Source: DATARH01 sp036268075 (GTDB lineage: Bacteria; Pseudomonadota; Alphaproteobacteria; ATCC43930; CGMCC-115725). From it: DNA of 64,000 bases. A program made the position numbers and the translations under genes. Position 1 is the first letter of the stretch. Each line of letters begins with the position of its first letter. Below, in pieces: positions 10,485 through 19,718 of this stretch. The stretch covers positions 1-64,000 of the forward strand of contig DATAUV010000135.1 of the NCBI GenBank assembly GCA_036268075.1, given 5' to 3'. The notes under the pieces are model-generated. The model saw nothing but the letters and a program-made list of their open reading frames with translations, did not search any database and had not been told where the DNA came from.

Positions 10485-11438
10485 ATGACCCGCTTCATCG
10501 CCCTGCGCCTCGTCGAGATCGCCGCCGTATTGGCGCTGATGTCGTTTGTGATCTACGGGCTGATCGGACTGATGCCGGGCGACCCGATCGATTTGATGCG
10601 CGGCGTCGACCCGCATGTGAGCTCGGCCGACGTCGTCCGGCTCAAGGCGCTCTACGGCGTCGGCCAGCCGCTCTTCGAGCGCTATCTCGCCTGGGCCCGG
10701 CAGGCGCTGGCCGGCAATCTCGGCTATTCCCGCCTTTTCGCCGAGCCGGTGCTGACGGCCTTGTTGCCGCGTCTCCTCAATTCGCTCGCGCTGATGGGGT
10801 CGAGCTTTGTGCTGGCCTTCGGCATCGCGCTCGGTCTCGGCATCGCCGCGGCGCGCCGGCCGGGATCGGTCTTCGACCGGGCAGTCAATCTGTTCTGCTT
10901 TGCCGGCGTGTCGGTGCCGACGTTTTGGCTGGCGCTGGTGCTGATCCTGGTCTTCGCCGCCGGGCTCGGCTGGTTTCCGGCGAGCGGGATCGCGACACCG
11001 GGGAATGGCGGGCTCGACGACCGGCTGCAGCATTTGGCGCTGCCGGTGCTGACCCTGACGCTGACGACGGTCGGCAGCTATACCCGCTATATCCGCGCGT
11101 CGATGCGCGAGGCCCTGGCGCAGGACCACATCCGCACCGCGCGTGCCAAGGGGGCGAGCGAGCGGCGGGTCGTGTGGCATCACGCGCTGCGCTCGGCGCT
11201 GGTGCCGGTCGCGACCGTCCTGGCGCTATCGTTTGGCGGGCTCGTGTCGGGCGCCCTCGTCACCGAGACGATGTTTGCCTATCCCGGCATGGGCAAGCTG
11301 ATCTTCGACGCGGTGATGGGCAACGACTACAACCTGGCGCTCGCCGCGTTGCTCCTGGCGACGGCGACGACCCTTGCCGGCAATTTCGCCGCCGACCTCG
11401 CCTATGCCTGGCTTGACCCGCGGGTGTCGTACCAGTGA
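10485..11438 (+). CDS. ABC transporter permease, DppB type
   Basis: 317 aa with about six membrane segments. The N-terminal helix LVEIAAVLALMSFVIYGLIG and the motif LMPGDPIDLM are typical of DppB/OppB. The cytoplasmic EAA loop (SMREALAQDHIRTARAKGAS) contacts the ATPase. It lies 49 nt after the binding-protein gene and its stop overlaps the start of the next permease gene. Confidence 0.93.
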   Translation: MTRFIALRLVEIAAVLALMSFVIYGLIGLMPGDPIDLMRGVDPHVSSADVVRLKALYGVGQPLFERYLAWARQALAGNLGYSRLFAEPVLTALLPRLLNSLALMGSSFVLAFGIALGLGIAAARRPGSVFDRAVNLFCFAGVSVPTFWLALVLILVFAAGLGWFPASGIATPGNGGLDDRLQHLALPVLTLTLTTVGSYTRYIRASMREALAQDHIRTARAKGASERRVVWHHALRSALVPVATVLALSFGGLVSGALVTETMFAYPGMGKLIFDAVMGNDYNLALAALLLATATTLAGNFAADLAYAWLDPRVSYQ

Positions 11439-12271
11439 AATCCGCCGCGATCCTGCTCGCGATAATCGCCGCGGCGGCGCTCGCCGGGCCGCTGATCGGA
11501 GTGGCTTTCGGCATCGACCCCAGCGCGGTCGACCTGACCGACCGGCTGGCCGACCCGTCGTTTTCCCACCTCCTCGGCACCGACGAGCTCGGCCGCGACG
11601 TGATGCTGCGGCTGATGGAGGGCGGGCGCATATCGCTCGCGATCGGCATCGCCGCGGCGCTCGCGGCCGCCGCCCTCGGCACCACGGTCGGCCTCGTCGC
11701 CGGGTATCTCGGCGCCTGGACCGACCGGATTTTGATGCGCCTCACCGATGCAGTGATCGCGCTGCCGCTGTTGCCGCTGTTGATCGTGCTGGCCGCGCTC
11801 GACCTCGGCAAGCTCGGCCTCCCGGCGCGGATCACCCAATCCGACGACATCAGCCTCTTCCGCATCATCGTCCTCGCGGCGCTGATCGGCTGGACCACCG
11901 CGGCTCGCCTCGTGCGCGGCGCGACGCTCGTTACCAAGCACCGCGATTTCGTCCGCGCCGCCCGCAGCCTCGGCGCCGGCACGCCGCATATTCTCGCGCG
12001 CCACATCCTGCCCAACGTCATGGCGCCGCTGATCGTCGCGACGAGCCTCAGCGTCGGCGACGTGATACTATTGGAATCGGTGCTGAGCTTTCTCGGCCTC
12101 GGCGTCCAGCCGCCGCTGGCAAGCTGGGGCAGCATGCTCAACAACGCCCAGAACCTGATCGAAAGCTCCCCGCGCCTCGCGCTCTATCCGGGCGCGATGA
12201 TTTTCCTCACCGTGATCGCCTGCAACCTGCTCGGAGATGGGCTCCAGCGCAGGCTGAATCGGCAGCGATAG
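11435..12271 (+). CDS. ABC transporter permease, DppC type
   Basis: 278 aa, start GTG overlapping the preceding stop (GTGA). It has about six membrane segments, the DppC hallmark LLGTDELGRDVMLRLMEGGR near 45-65, and an EAA loop (HRDFVRAARSLGAGTPHI). With DppB it forms the channel. No DppD/DppF ATPase gene follows: the next gene is on the other strand. The importer must therefore use ATPases encoded elsewhere. Confidence 0.92.
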   Translation: MKSAAILLAIIAAAALAGPLIGVAFGIDPSAVDLTDRLADPSFSHLLGTDELGRDVMLRLMEGGRISLAIGIAAALAAAALGTTVGLVAGYLGAWTDRILMRLTDAVIALPLLPLLIVLAALDLGKLGLPARITQSDDISLFRIIVLAALIGWTTAARLVRGATLVTKHRDFVRAARSLGAGTPHILARHILPNVMAPLIVATSLSVGDVILLESVLSFLGLGVQPPLASWGSMLNNAQNLIESSPRLALYPGAMIFLTVIACNLLGDGLQRRLNRQR

Positions 12272-12275
12272 GGGC

Positions 12276-12539
12276 TCAGGGATGCCCGTTCGGGAACAGC
12301 TTCAACACCGCGATGATCATCGCCACCTGAGCGAAGCCAACGCCAATGACCCACTTGACCAATTTCGCTTCAGCTTCGGCCAGTGCGAGCGCGAGGTCGG
12401 TTTTGGTGACTAGCTTGGATAGGTCGATGTCTTGCCCCTGACGAAGCACCTGGGTCAGCGCCTCGGCCTGAGCGTCGGAAAACCCAACGGCGGTCAAATT
12501 CTTGACCGTCTCGTGCGTATCCAGCGCGGTGATCGTCAT
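12276..12539 (-). CDS. DUF1640-like small coiled-coil membrane protein
   Basis: 87 aa: an amphipathic N-terminus (TVKNLTAVGFSDAQAEALTQ), a coiled coil (LVTKTDLALALAEAEAKLVK) and one C-terminal membrane helix (WVIGVGFAQVAMIIAVLKLF). This layout is that of the DUF1640/CCDC90-like proteins common in alphaproteobacteria; function unknown. A second, apparently frameshifted relative lies at 28306-28658. It ends 4 nt from the convergent DppC gene. Confidence 0.75.
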   Translation of the reverse strand: MTITALDTHETVKNLTAVGFSDAQAEALTQVLRQGQDIDLSKLVTKTDLALALAEAEAKLVKWVIGVGFAQVAMIIAVLKLFPNGHP

Positions 12540-12581
12540 GGCTCAATAAACATAGGGGTGATCTGTCTGTTTCGATAGGCC

Positions 12582-13745
12582 CTAGCGCCCCAGCACATTC
12601 TCCGCCAGCCGTACCCAATAGCTGGCGCCGAGCGGCAGGATCTCGTCGTTGAAGTCGTAATGCGGGTTGTGCAGATTGGCGGCCGTTTCGCCGTTGCCGA
12701 TCCAGATATAGGCGCCCGGCTTCTCCTGGAGAAACCAGGCGAAATCCTCGGCGCCCATGCTCGGCAGCAGATCGAATTTGACGTTGCCGGCGCCGACAAG
12801 ATCGGCGGCGGCGGTCGCGGCGATTTCGGTCTCGGCGGTGCTGTTGACGGTCGGCGGGTAGCGCCGCTCGTAGCGCAGTTCCACGGAGGCCCCGAGCGAG
12901 GCGGCGGCGCCCTCGGCGATGCGCCGGATCGCCGGTTCGATGGCGTCGCGCACCGCCGGGTCGAACGAACGGGTCGTGCCGCGCAGCACGACGTCGTCGG
13001 GGATCACGTTCCAAGTGTCGCCGCCGTGGATTTGCGTCACCGACACGACCGCGCTTTGCAGCGGATGCGTGTTGCGGCTGGTGATCGTCTGGAGCCCGTT
13101 GACGATCTGCGCCGAGACGACGACCGGGTCAATGCCGAGATGCGGCATCGCCGCGTGCGCGCCGCGTCCGGTCACCGTGATCTCGAAAATATCGAAAGCC
13201 GCCATCATCGGACCCGGCCGGATGGCGAACTGGCCCGCCGCGAGCCCGGGCCAGTTGTGCATGCCGTATATCGCCTCGACCGGGTGGCGCGCCAGCACCC
13301 CCTCTTCGACCATCACCCGCGCGCCGCCCTCGTTTTCCTCGGCGGGCTGGAAGATGAAGTGGATCGTGCCGGCGAAGTTCCGCGTCTCGGCGAGATAGCG
13401 CGCGGCGCCGAGCAGCATCGTCGTGTGCCCGTCATGGCCGCAGGCATGCATCCGCCCGTCATGCGTCGAGGCATGGGCGAACCCGTTCTTCTCATGCACA
13501 TGCAGCGCATCCATATCGGCCCGCAGCGCGATCGCGCGATGGCCGGGCGCGCTGCCCTTGAGCGTGCCGATCACCCCGGTCTTGGCGACCCCGCGCTCAA
13601 CCGCGATGCCGAACGATTCGAGCAGCTCGGCCACTTGCCCAGCGGTGCGCGTCTCCTCGAACGCGGTTTCGGGATGGGCATGGATGTCGTGCCGCCACGC
13701 GGTCATGTCGGCGTGGAAATCGGCGATGCGGTTGATGATCGGCAT
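12582..13745 (-). CDS. M20 family amidohydrolase (hippurate hydrolase-like)
   Basis: 387 aa from the ATG at 13745 (MPIINRIADFHADM), the usual N-terminus of the family; the frame is open upstream without a better start. The metal site is visible: MHACGHDGHTTMLLGAARYL, then QPAEENEGGARVM, and a C-terminal SMGAEDFAWFL. M20D enzymes hydrolyse N-acyl amino acids such as hippurate or indole-3-acetyl conjugates. The start lies 4 nt after the stop of the CoA-transferase gene, so the two form an operon. Confidence 0.9.
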   Translation of the reverse strand: MPIINRIADFHADMTAWRHDIHAHPETAFEETRTAGQVAELLESFGIAVERGVAKTGVIGTLKGSAPGHRAIALRADMDALHVHEKNGFAHASTHDGRMHACGHDGHTTMLLGAARYLAETRNFAGTIHFIFQPAEENEGGARVMVEEGVLARHPVEAIYGMHNWPGLAAGQFAIRPGPMMAAFDIFEITVTGRGAHAAMPHLGIDPVVVSAQIVNGLQTITSRNTHPLQSAVVSVTQIHGGDTWNVIPDDVVLRGTTRSFDPAVRDAIEPAIRRIAEGAAASLGASVELRYERRYPPTVNSTAETEIAATAAADLVGAGNVKFDLLPSMGAEDFAWFLQEKPGAYIWIGNGETAANLHNPHYDFNDEILPLGASYWVRLAENVLGR

Positions 13746-13749
13746 GGCG

Positions 13750-14934
13750 TCACACGACCCCTTTCCGCCGCAGCCCGGCAATGTCGCCGGCGCCGTAGCC
13801 GAGCTCGCCGAGGATCGCGTCGCTATGCTCGCCGGCGTCGGGGCTGGCGGTGACGAGGCGGCTCGGCGTGCGGCTTAGCGTCACCGCCTGGCCGACCAGC
13901 TCGATATCGCCGAGTTCCTTGTGGTGGACCTTTTGCGCGATGCCGAGATGCTGGACCTGCGGGTCGGCGAAGACCTCGTCCATCTTGTAGATCGGCCCCG
14001 AGGGCACGCCGGCCTTGTTGAGCCGCTCGATCCAATCGGCGCTGGTGGCTGTGATCGTGATCTCGTTGATCGCGGCGTTGAGCGCCTTGCGGTTGTCCGA
14101 GCGCGCCCGGCCGGTCTTGTAGTCGGGATGTTCGGCGAGGTCCGGCCGATCGACCGCACGGCAGAACCGGCCGAAGATCTCGTCGCCGGCCGACGCGATG
14201 TTGATATAGCCGTCGCTGGTCTGGAACATGCCGGTCGGGATGCTGGTCGGATGGTCGTTGCCGGCCTGTTCGGGCACCTCATGCGCCATCGTCCAGCGCG
14301 CGGCCTGAAAGTCGAGCATCGCGATCTGCGCCGCGAGCAGCGAGCTTTCGACCCACTGCCCCACTCCCGACTGCTCGCGTTCTAGAAGGGCGATCAGGAT
14401 TCCCATGGCGGTGAAGATGCCGGCCGTCAGATCGGCGACCGGGATGCCGACCCGCACCGGACCCTGGCCCGGCAGTCCCGTGATCGACATCAGCCCGCCC
14501 ATCCCCTGGGCGATCTGGTCGAATCCTGGGCGGTCGCGATAGGGTCCGCTCTGCCCGAAACCGGAAATGCTGGCATAGACTAGGCGCGGGTTCAGCGCGC
14601 TGAGCGATTTGTAATCGATGCCGAGCCGGTCTTTGACGTCGGGCCGGAAGTTCTCGACGACGACATCGGCCTGGCGGACCAGCTTGCGGAAGATGTCGAT
14701 CCCCTCCGGCGCCTTGAGATCGAGGGTCAGGCTGCGCTTGTTGCGATGCAGGTTCTGGAAATCGGGGCCGAGGCGCGGCCCGCCGAGGCCCTCGCCGGGC
14801 GAGGGCGGCGCCTCGATCTTGATCACGTTGGCGCCCCAGTCGGCAAGCTGCCGCACCGCCGTCGGTCCCGCACGCACGCGGGTCAGGTCGAGCACGACAA
14901 AACGGGCGAGCGGGCCGGGAGGATGATCGGACAT
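13750..14934 (-). CDS. Class III CoA-transferase (CaiB/BaiF family)
   Basis: 394 aa. Start chosen at the ATG at 14934, which has GGAG 11 nt upstream; a GTG 12 nt earlier overlaps that site. Family features: FVVLDLTRVRAGPTAVRQLADWGANVIKIEAP at the N-terminus, NKRSLTLDLKAPEG, and PVADLTAGIFTAMG, which carries the catalytic Asp that forms the aspartyl-CoA intermediate. It moves CoA between carboxylic acids; substrate unknown. It is followed directly by the M20 amidohydrolase, which may release the acid that it activates. Confidence 0.92.
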   Translation of the reverse strand: MSDHPPGPLARFVVLDLTRVRAGPTAVRQLADWGANVIKIEAPPSPGEGLGGPRLGPDFQNLHRNKRSLTLDLKAPEGIDIFRKLVRQADVVVENFRPDVKDRLGIDYKSLSALNPRLVYASISGFGQSGPYRDRPGFDQIAQGMGGLMSITGLPGQGPVRVGIPVADLTAGIFTAMGILIALLEREQSGVGQWVESSLLAAQIAMLDFQAARWTMAHEVPEQAGNDHPTSIPTGMFQTSDGYINIASAGDEIFGRFCRAVDRPDLAEHPDYKTGRARSDNRKALNAAINEITITATSADWIERLNKAGVPSGPIYKMDEVFADPQVQHLGIAQKVHHKELGDIELVGQAVTLSRTPSRLVTASPDAGEHSDAILGELGYGAGDIAGLRRKGVV

Positions 14935-15023
14935 CGAAAAAGTCACTCCGCAAATGGAGGGCCGATCCTAAACCGGATTCCCCGGCGTCGGCACCCTCGG
15001 GAGTCGGCCCCCTTGGTCCTCGC

Positions 15024-15057
15024 AAAAGAAAAACCGCCGCGACAAGCGCGGCGGTTT
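15024..15057 (-). terminator. Rho-independent terminator of the OmpA-like gene
   Basis: On the minus strand an 11-bp perfect G+C-rich stem (aaaccgccgcg / cgcggcggttt, 5-nt loop) is followed by ttcttttg. It lies about 30 nt past the OmpA-like stop codon. The form is that of a classical intrinsic terminator. Confidence 0.85.
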
Positions 15058-15089
15058 CCCCAATGTACTGGTGCGTCGCTGCGTCGGCC

Positions 15090-16130
15090 TTACGGCATGA
15101 CGATCTCGACGCGGCGGTTCTGCGGCTCGCGCACGCCATTGGCCGTCGGCACGCGGTTGTCGTTTTCGCCGCGGCCGCTGACGGCCATCTGGTTGCGCGG
15201 CACGCCCATTCCGGCAAGCGCGTTGGCGACGTTGCTGGCGCGGCGCTCGGAAAGCCGCTGGTTGTAGCCCGGCGAGCCCGAGCGGTCGGTGTAGCCGGTA
15301 ACCTGGATCTGCACCGGGGCGCCCGACTTATAGGCCGCGGCCGCCTGCTGCAGGATCGCGCTGCCCTGCGGCGTGATCGTGTCGCGATCCCAGTCGAAGA
15401 AGACCAGGAACACCTTGCGCGACGGCGGCGGCGGCGGCGCCGGCATCGCGGCGGGCGCTGCCATCGGCGGCGGGGGTGGCGGCGGCGTGAACACGTAGCT
15501 CAGGCTGGCGACCAGGTTGTGCGAGTTGTAGCTTGTACTGACGGCGGCGCCACCGAGGGCCGGGGTGGTACGAAACTTGGCATCCGCCGTGCCGAGGTAG
15601 CGGTAATCGACATCCAAGGCCCAGTTAGGGTTGAGAGTGTACCGCAGGCCGGCGATCGCCTGGTAGGCAAACTCCCAATCCGAGGAGTTCGACAGCGTGG
15701 TGCCAATGCCAGGCACCCTCGAGCTCGCGGTCAGATCGGCCATACCGATACCGGCGCCGATATGCGGCGAGAACGACGAGCTCAGGCTGAAATCGTAGAT
15801 GGCGTTGGCCATGAGGGCGTCGGCGGTCACGGTGCCCGAGGCGGACACCCCAGCGAAGCCGTTGACGCCGTTCTCCTGGTGCCGGTATTCGCCCTCGAAC
15901 CGCCACGGCCCGACCATGTAGCCGAGACGCGCGCCGGCGTTCCAGCCGCCGTTGAAGTTGACCGTGCCGCCGAGTCCGGCGGCGCTCACGTGTGCGTTGT
16001 TGAGGGAGGTCCAGCCGCCCTCTCCGCCAATGTACCACGCGCCTGGGCCCAGTAACTGCGCCTGCGCGTCTGCCCAGCTCAACGCCGCGGCGATGCCGAC
16101 GAGGGCGCCCAGCAGATAGCGGTACCTCAT
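15090..16130 (-). CDS. OmpA-family outer-membrane beta-barrel protein
   Basis: 346 aa from the ATG at 16130, which has GGAGG 6-7 nt upstream. Signal peptide about 1-23 (ADAQAQ). Residues about 25-215 alternate strands in the pattern of an eight-stranded barrel, ending in LVASLSYVF. A proline-rich linker (PPPPPPP) leads to a C-terminal OmpA-like peptidoglycan-binding domain (VFFDWDRDTITPQG, then GYTDRSGSPGYNQRLSERRA). The protein tethers the outer membrane to the cell wall. It is monocistronic with its own terminator. Confidence 0.94.
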   Translation of the reverse strand: MRYRYLLGALVGIAAALSWADAQAQLLGPGAWYIGGEGGWTSLNNAHVSAAGLGGTVNFNGGWNAGARLGYMVGPWRFEGEYRHQENGVNGFAGVSASGTVTADALMANAIYDFSLSSSFSPHIGAGIGMADLTASSRVPGIGTTLSNSSDWEFAYQAIAGLRYTLNPNWALDVDYRYLGTADAKFRTTPALGGAAVSTSYNSHNLVASLSYVFTPPPPPPPMAAPAAMPAPPPPPSRKVFLVFFDWDRDTITPQGSAILQQAAAAYKSGAPVQIQVTGYTDRSGSPGYNQRLSERRASNVANALAGMGVPRNQMAVSGRGENDNRVPTANGVREPQNRRVEIVMP

Positions 16131-16445
16131 AGTAACCTCCAATTTCCCCAAAACCTCGCGCGGCGGCCAACGGTGCCGCCGTTGTTTGCATGTTTAGCAT
16201 CGCGTGGAACGATGGCAACCGCTTTTTGGTTCGCGCACACCGGCAATAGGTGCAGCGCAGCAAAATGGATCATGAGCGCGGCATTCCAGCAACAGTCTCG
16301 ATCGAAGATGAGCGAAATTGCGCCTTTCGGGTGCGCTAATTCCGCAACAACTAACGTATCGCGCAATAACCGTTAAGGCCTCGCACCGGGCGTTATTTGT
16401 GGGATTCGCGGTGTCGCCGAAATGTGTCAGCGGCGATCGGGGGAA
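16131..16445. other. Intergenic region between the OmpA-like gene and dnaE2
   Basis: This 315-nt region holds the ribosome-binding site and presumably the promoter of the OmpA-like gene reading left, with a more A+T-rich part at 16190-16390. A weak inverted repeat around 16365-16397 (aataac ... gttatt) might mark the end of the region upstream of the gene. No gene is seen. Confidence 0.4.
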
Positions 16446-19400
16446 TTACCGGAAGTTGCGGCTTGGAACGACAATGTCGTGCGCGTCATAGCTGGGGGGT
16501 TTATCGGGCAGCGCGAAGGGCTGGCGCCGTGCCGGCGGGTCGTCGCCGGTGCGGTCCCGCAATGTGTTGAGGAGCGGGGTCAGGTCGCGCAATTCCTCGG
16601 CGACGATGTGTATGACACCTTCCTCGCGCTGTAGCCGGCCGCGGCAATAGAGAAGCGTTGCGCCGAGCGCGATCCGGCGAAACCGCTCGAGCGTCTTCGG
16701 CCACAGAATCAAATTGGCGATTCCCGTCTCGTCCTCGATCGTGACGAAGACGACGCCGTTGGCGCTGCCCGGCCGCTGCCGGATCAGCACCAGCCCGGCA
16801 ACCGACAGCCGCCGCTCGACCGGAAGCGTCATCAGCTCGCGCGCCGTCACCACCCCCTCCCGCCCTAGCTCGGCCCGCAAAAACGCGAGCGGATGCCGCT
16901 TCAGCGTCAGGCTCGTCGCCGTGTAATCCTCGACCACGTGCTCGCCGAGCGTCATTACGGGCAGTAGCGAGGCGGCGAGGGTTTCGTTCGAGAGCAACGG
17001 CTCGTGCCCGCTCCTCTCCCCACGGCCGCGGGGAGAGGAAGAGCGCCGCGCAGGGGGAGGGTGAGGAGCCGGCACAGGTGTTTCCGCCGCCGCGGCGAAC
17101 AATGGCAGCGGCGCCTCGCCGAGGGCCTTCAGCGCCCATAGGCCACGCCGGCGGTCCAACCCCAGCGAGCGCAGCGCATCCGCTTCGGCAAGGCGTTCGA
17201 GCGCGCCACGGCCGAGCCCGCTGCGCCGCCATAGATCATCGACATCGCGATATGGCGCGGCGGCGGCGAGATGCTTCGCATCTTCCCCGGAAAAGCCTTT
17301 GATCTGGCGAAAGCCGAGGCGGAGGGCATGGTTGCCGGCGTGGCGCGTCCTTCGAGATGCGGGCGATGCCCGCTCGGACAACGTGCAATCCCACTCGCTG
17401 AAATTGACGTCGGCCGGCAGCACCGTGACGCCGTGCTCGCGGGCGTCGCGGACGATCTGGGCCGGAGCGTAGAACCCCATCGGCTGGCTGTTGAGCAGCG
17501 CGCACGCAAAGACGTCCGGGTAGACGCATTTGATCCATGCCGAGACGTAGACCAGCAGCGAAAAGCTGGCGGCATGGCTTTCCGGAAACCCGTAGGTGCC
17601 GAACCCCTCGATCTGGCTGAAGCAGCGCTCGGCAAAATTGCGCGCGTAGCCGTTGGCGACCATCCCGCTAATGAATTTCTCGCGGAACAGATGGATTTCG
17701 CCGTTGCGGCGAAAGCTCGCCATCGACCGGCGCAGCTTGTCGGCCTCGTCGGCGGTGAAGCCGGCGCCGACCATCGCGATCTGCATCGCCTGTTCCTGGA
17801 ACAGCGGCACGCCGAGCGTCTTCTCCAGCACCTTCCTGAGTTCCGGCGAGGGGTAGTGCTCCTGCTCGATCCCGCTGCGCCGGCGCAGATAGGGATGGAC
17901 CATGTCGCCCTGGATCGGCCCCGGCCGGACGATCGCGACCTGGATCACGAGATCGTAGAACTTCTGCGGCTTGAGCCGCGGCAGCATCGACATCTGCGCG
18001 CGGCTTTCGACCTGGAAGACGCCGACCGAATCCGCCCGGCTCAGCATGTCGTAGACCGCCGGCACCTCGCGCGGGATCGTCGCCAGCGCATAGCTCTCGC
18101 CGTAATGCCGCTCGATCAGCCCGAACGCCTTTCGGATGCAGGTCAGCATGCCGAGCGCCAGCACATCGACCTTGAGGATATGGAGCGTGTCGAGATCGTC
18201 CTTGTCCCATTCGATGACGGTGCGGTCCTCCATCGCCGCGTTCTCGATCGGCACCAGCTCGGACAAGGGGCCGCGGGTGATGACGAACCCGCCGACATGC
18301 TGCGACAGGTGCCGGGGAAACCCGATCAGCGCGCCGGCGAGATCGATCGCCAGGCGCAGATTGCGGTCGCGCGGGTCGAGCCCGGCCTCGCGGATCTGCC
18401 GGTCGGGGATCAGCTCGCTCGACCAGCCCCACACCATCCGCGAGAGCGCGGCGACGACATCGCCCGACAGCCCCATCACCTTGCCGACCTCGCGGATCGC
18501 GCTGCGCGAGCGATAGGTGATCAGCGTCGCCGCCAGCCCGGCGCGGTCGCGGCCGTAGCGCTGATAGATGAACTGGATCACCTCCTCGCGCCGCTCGTGC
18601 TCGAAATCGACATCGATATCGGGCGGCTCGTCGCGCGCGGCGCTGATGAAGCGCTCGAACAGCACGTCGATCTCGGCCGGATTGACCGCGGTAATGCCGA
18701 GGCAATAGCAGACCACCGAATTCGCCGCCGACCCGCGCCCCTGGCACAAAATCCCGCGCGATTCGGCAAAGCACACGATGTCGTGGACGGTCAGGAAATA
18801 GCGCGCGTAATCGAGCCGCTCGATCAGCGCCAGCTCATGCGCGATCTGGGTGCGGATCTTTTGGGAGATGCCCTCGGGAAACCGCCGCGCCGCCCCCTCC
18901 CACGCCAGTTGAGCGAGACGCGATTGCGGGATCATCCCGGGCGGCACCGGGACTTCCGGGTATTCGTATTTGAGTTCCGCGAGGCTGAACCGGCAGCGCT
19001 CGGCGATCTCGACCGTGCGGGCGAGCGCGTCCTCGTGGCCGCGGAACAGCCGCGCCATCTCGTCCGGCGGCTTGAGGTGGCGCTCGGCATTCGCTTCGAG
19101 GTGGAACCCCGCCGTGGCGACCGTGCAATGCTGGCGGATGCAGGTCAGGACGTCCTGCAACGGCCGCCGCGCCGGCTCGTGGTAGAGCACATCGTTGGTG
19201 GCGACGAGCGGCAGCCCGGCCTCCGCCGCGACCCGGCCGAGCCGCGCCAGGCGCCGCGCATCGTCGCCGCGATAGAGGTGCTGGGCGGCGAGATAGGAAC
19301 GGCCGGGGAAATTGGCGGCGGCGCGGCGGGCATTGTCCGCCGACAGGACCACCACGATCTGCCCCTCGCCATGCGCGATGAGATCGGCGTAGTCGAGATG

Positions 19401-19715
19401 GCACATGCCCTTCGGCGCGCGGCGCTTGCCGAGGGTCAAGAGGCTGGTCAGCCGGGCATAGGCGGCGCGGTCCTCGGGGAAGACGAGAAAGCTCGCCCCG
19501 TCGCGCAGCTCGACCCGGCACCCGACGACCAGCCGGATGCCTGCTTGCAGCGCCGCCTCATGCGCCCGCACGATCCCGGCAAACGAATTCCGGTCGGTGA
19601 CCGCGACCGCCCGATGCCCCAGCATCGCCGCCCGCCCGACCAGTTCGCGCGGATGCGACCCGCCGCGCAGGAACGAGAAATTGGTCGTGACCTGCAGCTC
19701 GGCGTACTCGGCCAT
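16446..19715 (-). CDS. dnaE2: Error-prone DNA polymerase DnaE2 (ImuC)
   Basis: 1089 aa, the usual DnaE2 length. N-terminal PHP domain (YAELQVTTNFSFLRGGSHP, then AVTDRNSFAGIVRAH), a PolIII-alpha palm with catalytic aspartates in PPDIDVDFEHERREEVI (about 363-377), a helix-hairpin-helix region and a C-terminal OB fold. It carries out mutagenic translesion synthesis with ImuA and ImuB during the SOS response. The gene starts 4 nt past the imuB stop. Residues about 882-901 are a low-complexity Pro/Arg/Ser segment encoded by a palindromic repeat at 17011-17070, which looks like an in-frame insertion between domains. Confidence 0.97.
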   Translation of the reverse strand: MAEYAELQVTTNFSFLRGGSHPRELVGRAAMLGHRAVAVTDRNSFAGIVRAHEAALQAGIRLVVGCRVELRDGASFLVFPEDRAAYARLTSLLTLGKRRAPKGMCHLDYADLIAHGEGQIVVVLSADNARRAAANFPGRSYLAAQHLYRGDDARRLARLGRVAAEAGLPLVATNDVLYHEPARRPLQDVLTCIRQHCTVATAGFHLEANAERHLKPPDEMARLFRGHEDALARTVEIAERCRFSLAELKYEYPEVPVPPGMIPQSRLAQLAWEGAARRFPEGISQKIRTQIAHELALIERLDYARYFLTVHDIVCFAESRGILCQGRGSAANSVVCYCLGITAVNPAEIDVLFERFISAARDEPPDIDVDFEHERREEVIQFIYQRYGRDRAGLAATLITYRSRSAIREVGKVMGLSGDVVAALSRMVWGWSSELIPDRQIREAGLDPRDRNLRLAIDLAGALIGFPRHLSQHVGGFVITRGPLSELVPIENAAMEDRTVIEWDKDDLDTLHILKVDVLALGMLTCIRKAFGLIERHYGESYALATIPREVPAVYDMLSRADSVGVFQVESRAQMSMLPRLKPQKFYDLVIQVAIVRPGPIQGDMVHPYLRRRSGIEQEHYPSPELRKVLEKTLGVPLFQEQAMQIAMVGAGFTADEADKLRRSMASFRRNGEIHLFREKFISGMVANGYARNFAERCFSQIEGFGTYGFPESHAASFSLLVYVSAWIKCVYPDVFACALLNSQPMGFYAPAQIVRDAREHGVTVLPADVNFSEWDCTLSERASPASRRTRHAGNHALRLGFRQIKGFSGEDAKHLAAAAPYRDVDDLWRRSGLGRGALERLAEADALRSLGLDRRRGLWALKALGEAPLPLFAAAAETPVPAPHPPPARRSSSPRGRGERSGHEPLLSNETLAASLLPVMTLGEHVVEDYTATSLTLKRHPLAFLRAELGREGVVTARELMTLPVERRLSVAGLVLIRQRPGSANGVVFVTIEDETGIANLILWPKTLERFRRIALGATLLYCRGRLQREEGVIHIVAEELRDLTPLLNTLRDRTGDDPPARRQPFALPDKPPSYDAHDIVVPSRNFR
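17011..17070. repeat. Palindromic repeat inserted within dnaE2
   Basis: The core is a near-perfect palindrome at 17013-17038 (arms cctctcccc / ggggagagg) followed by the purine-rich string cagggggagggtgagg. Palindromes of this kind are usually intergenic in proteobacteria. Here it is read in frame and gives the low-complexity residues near 882-901 of DnaE2. Confidence 0.7.
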
Positions 19716-19718
19716 GCG

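Noticed and set aside
12276..12539. Antitoxin or toxin of a type II system
   Set aside because: Small size suggested it, but the coiled coil plus single C-terminal helix fits DUF1640-like proteins, and no partner gene is adjacent.
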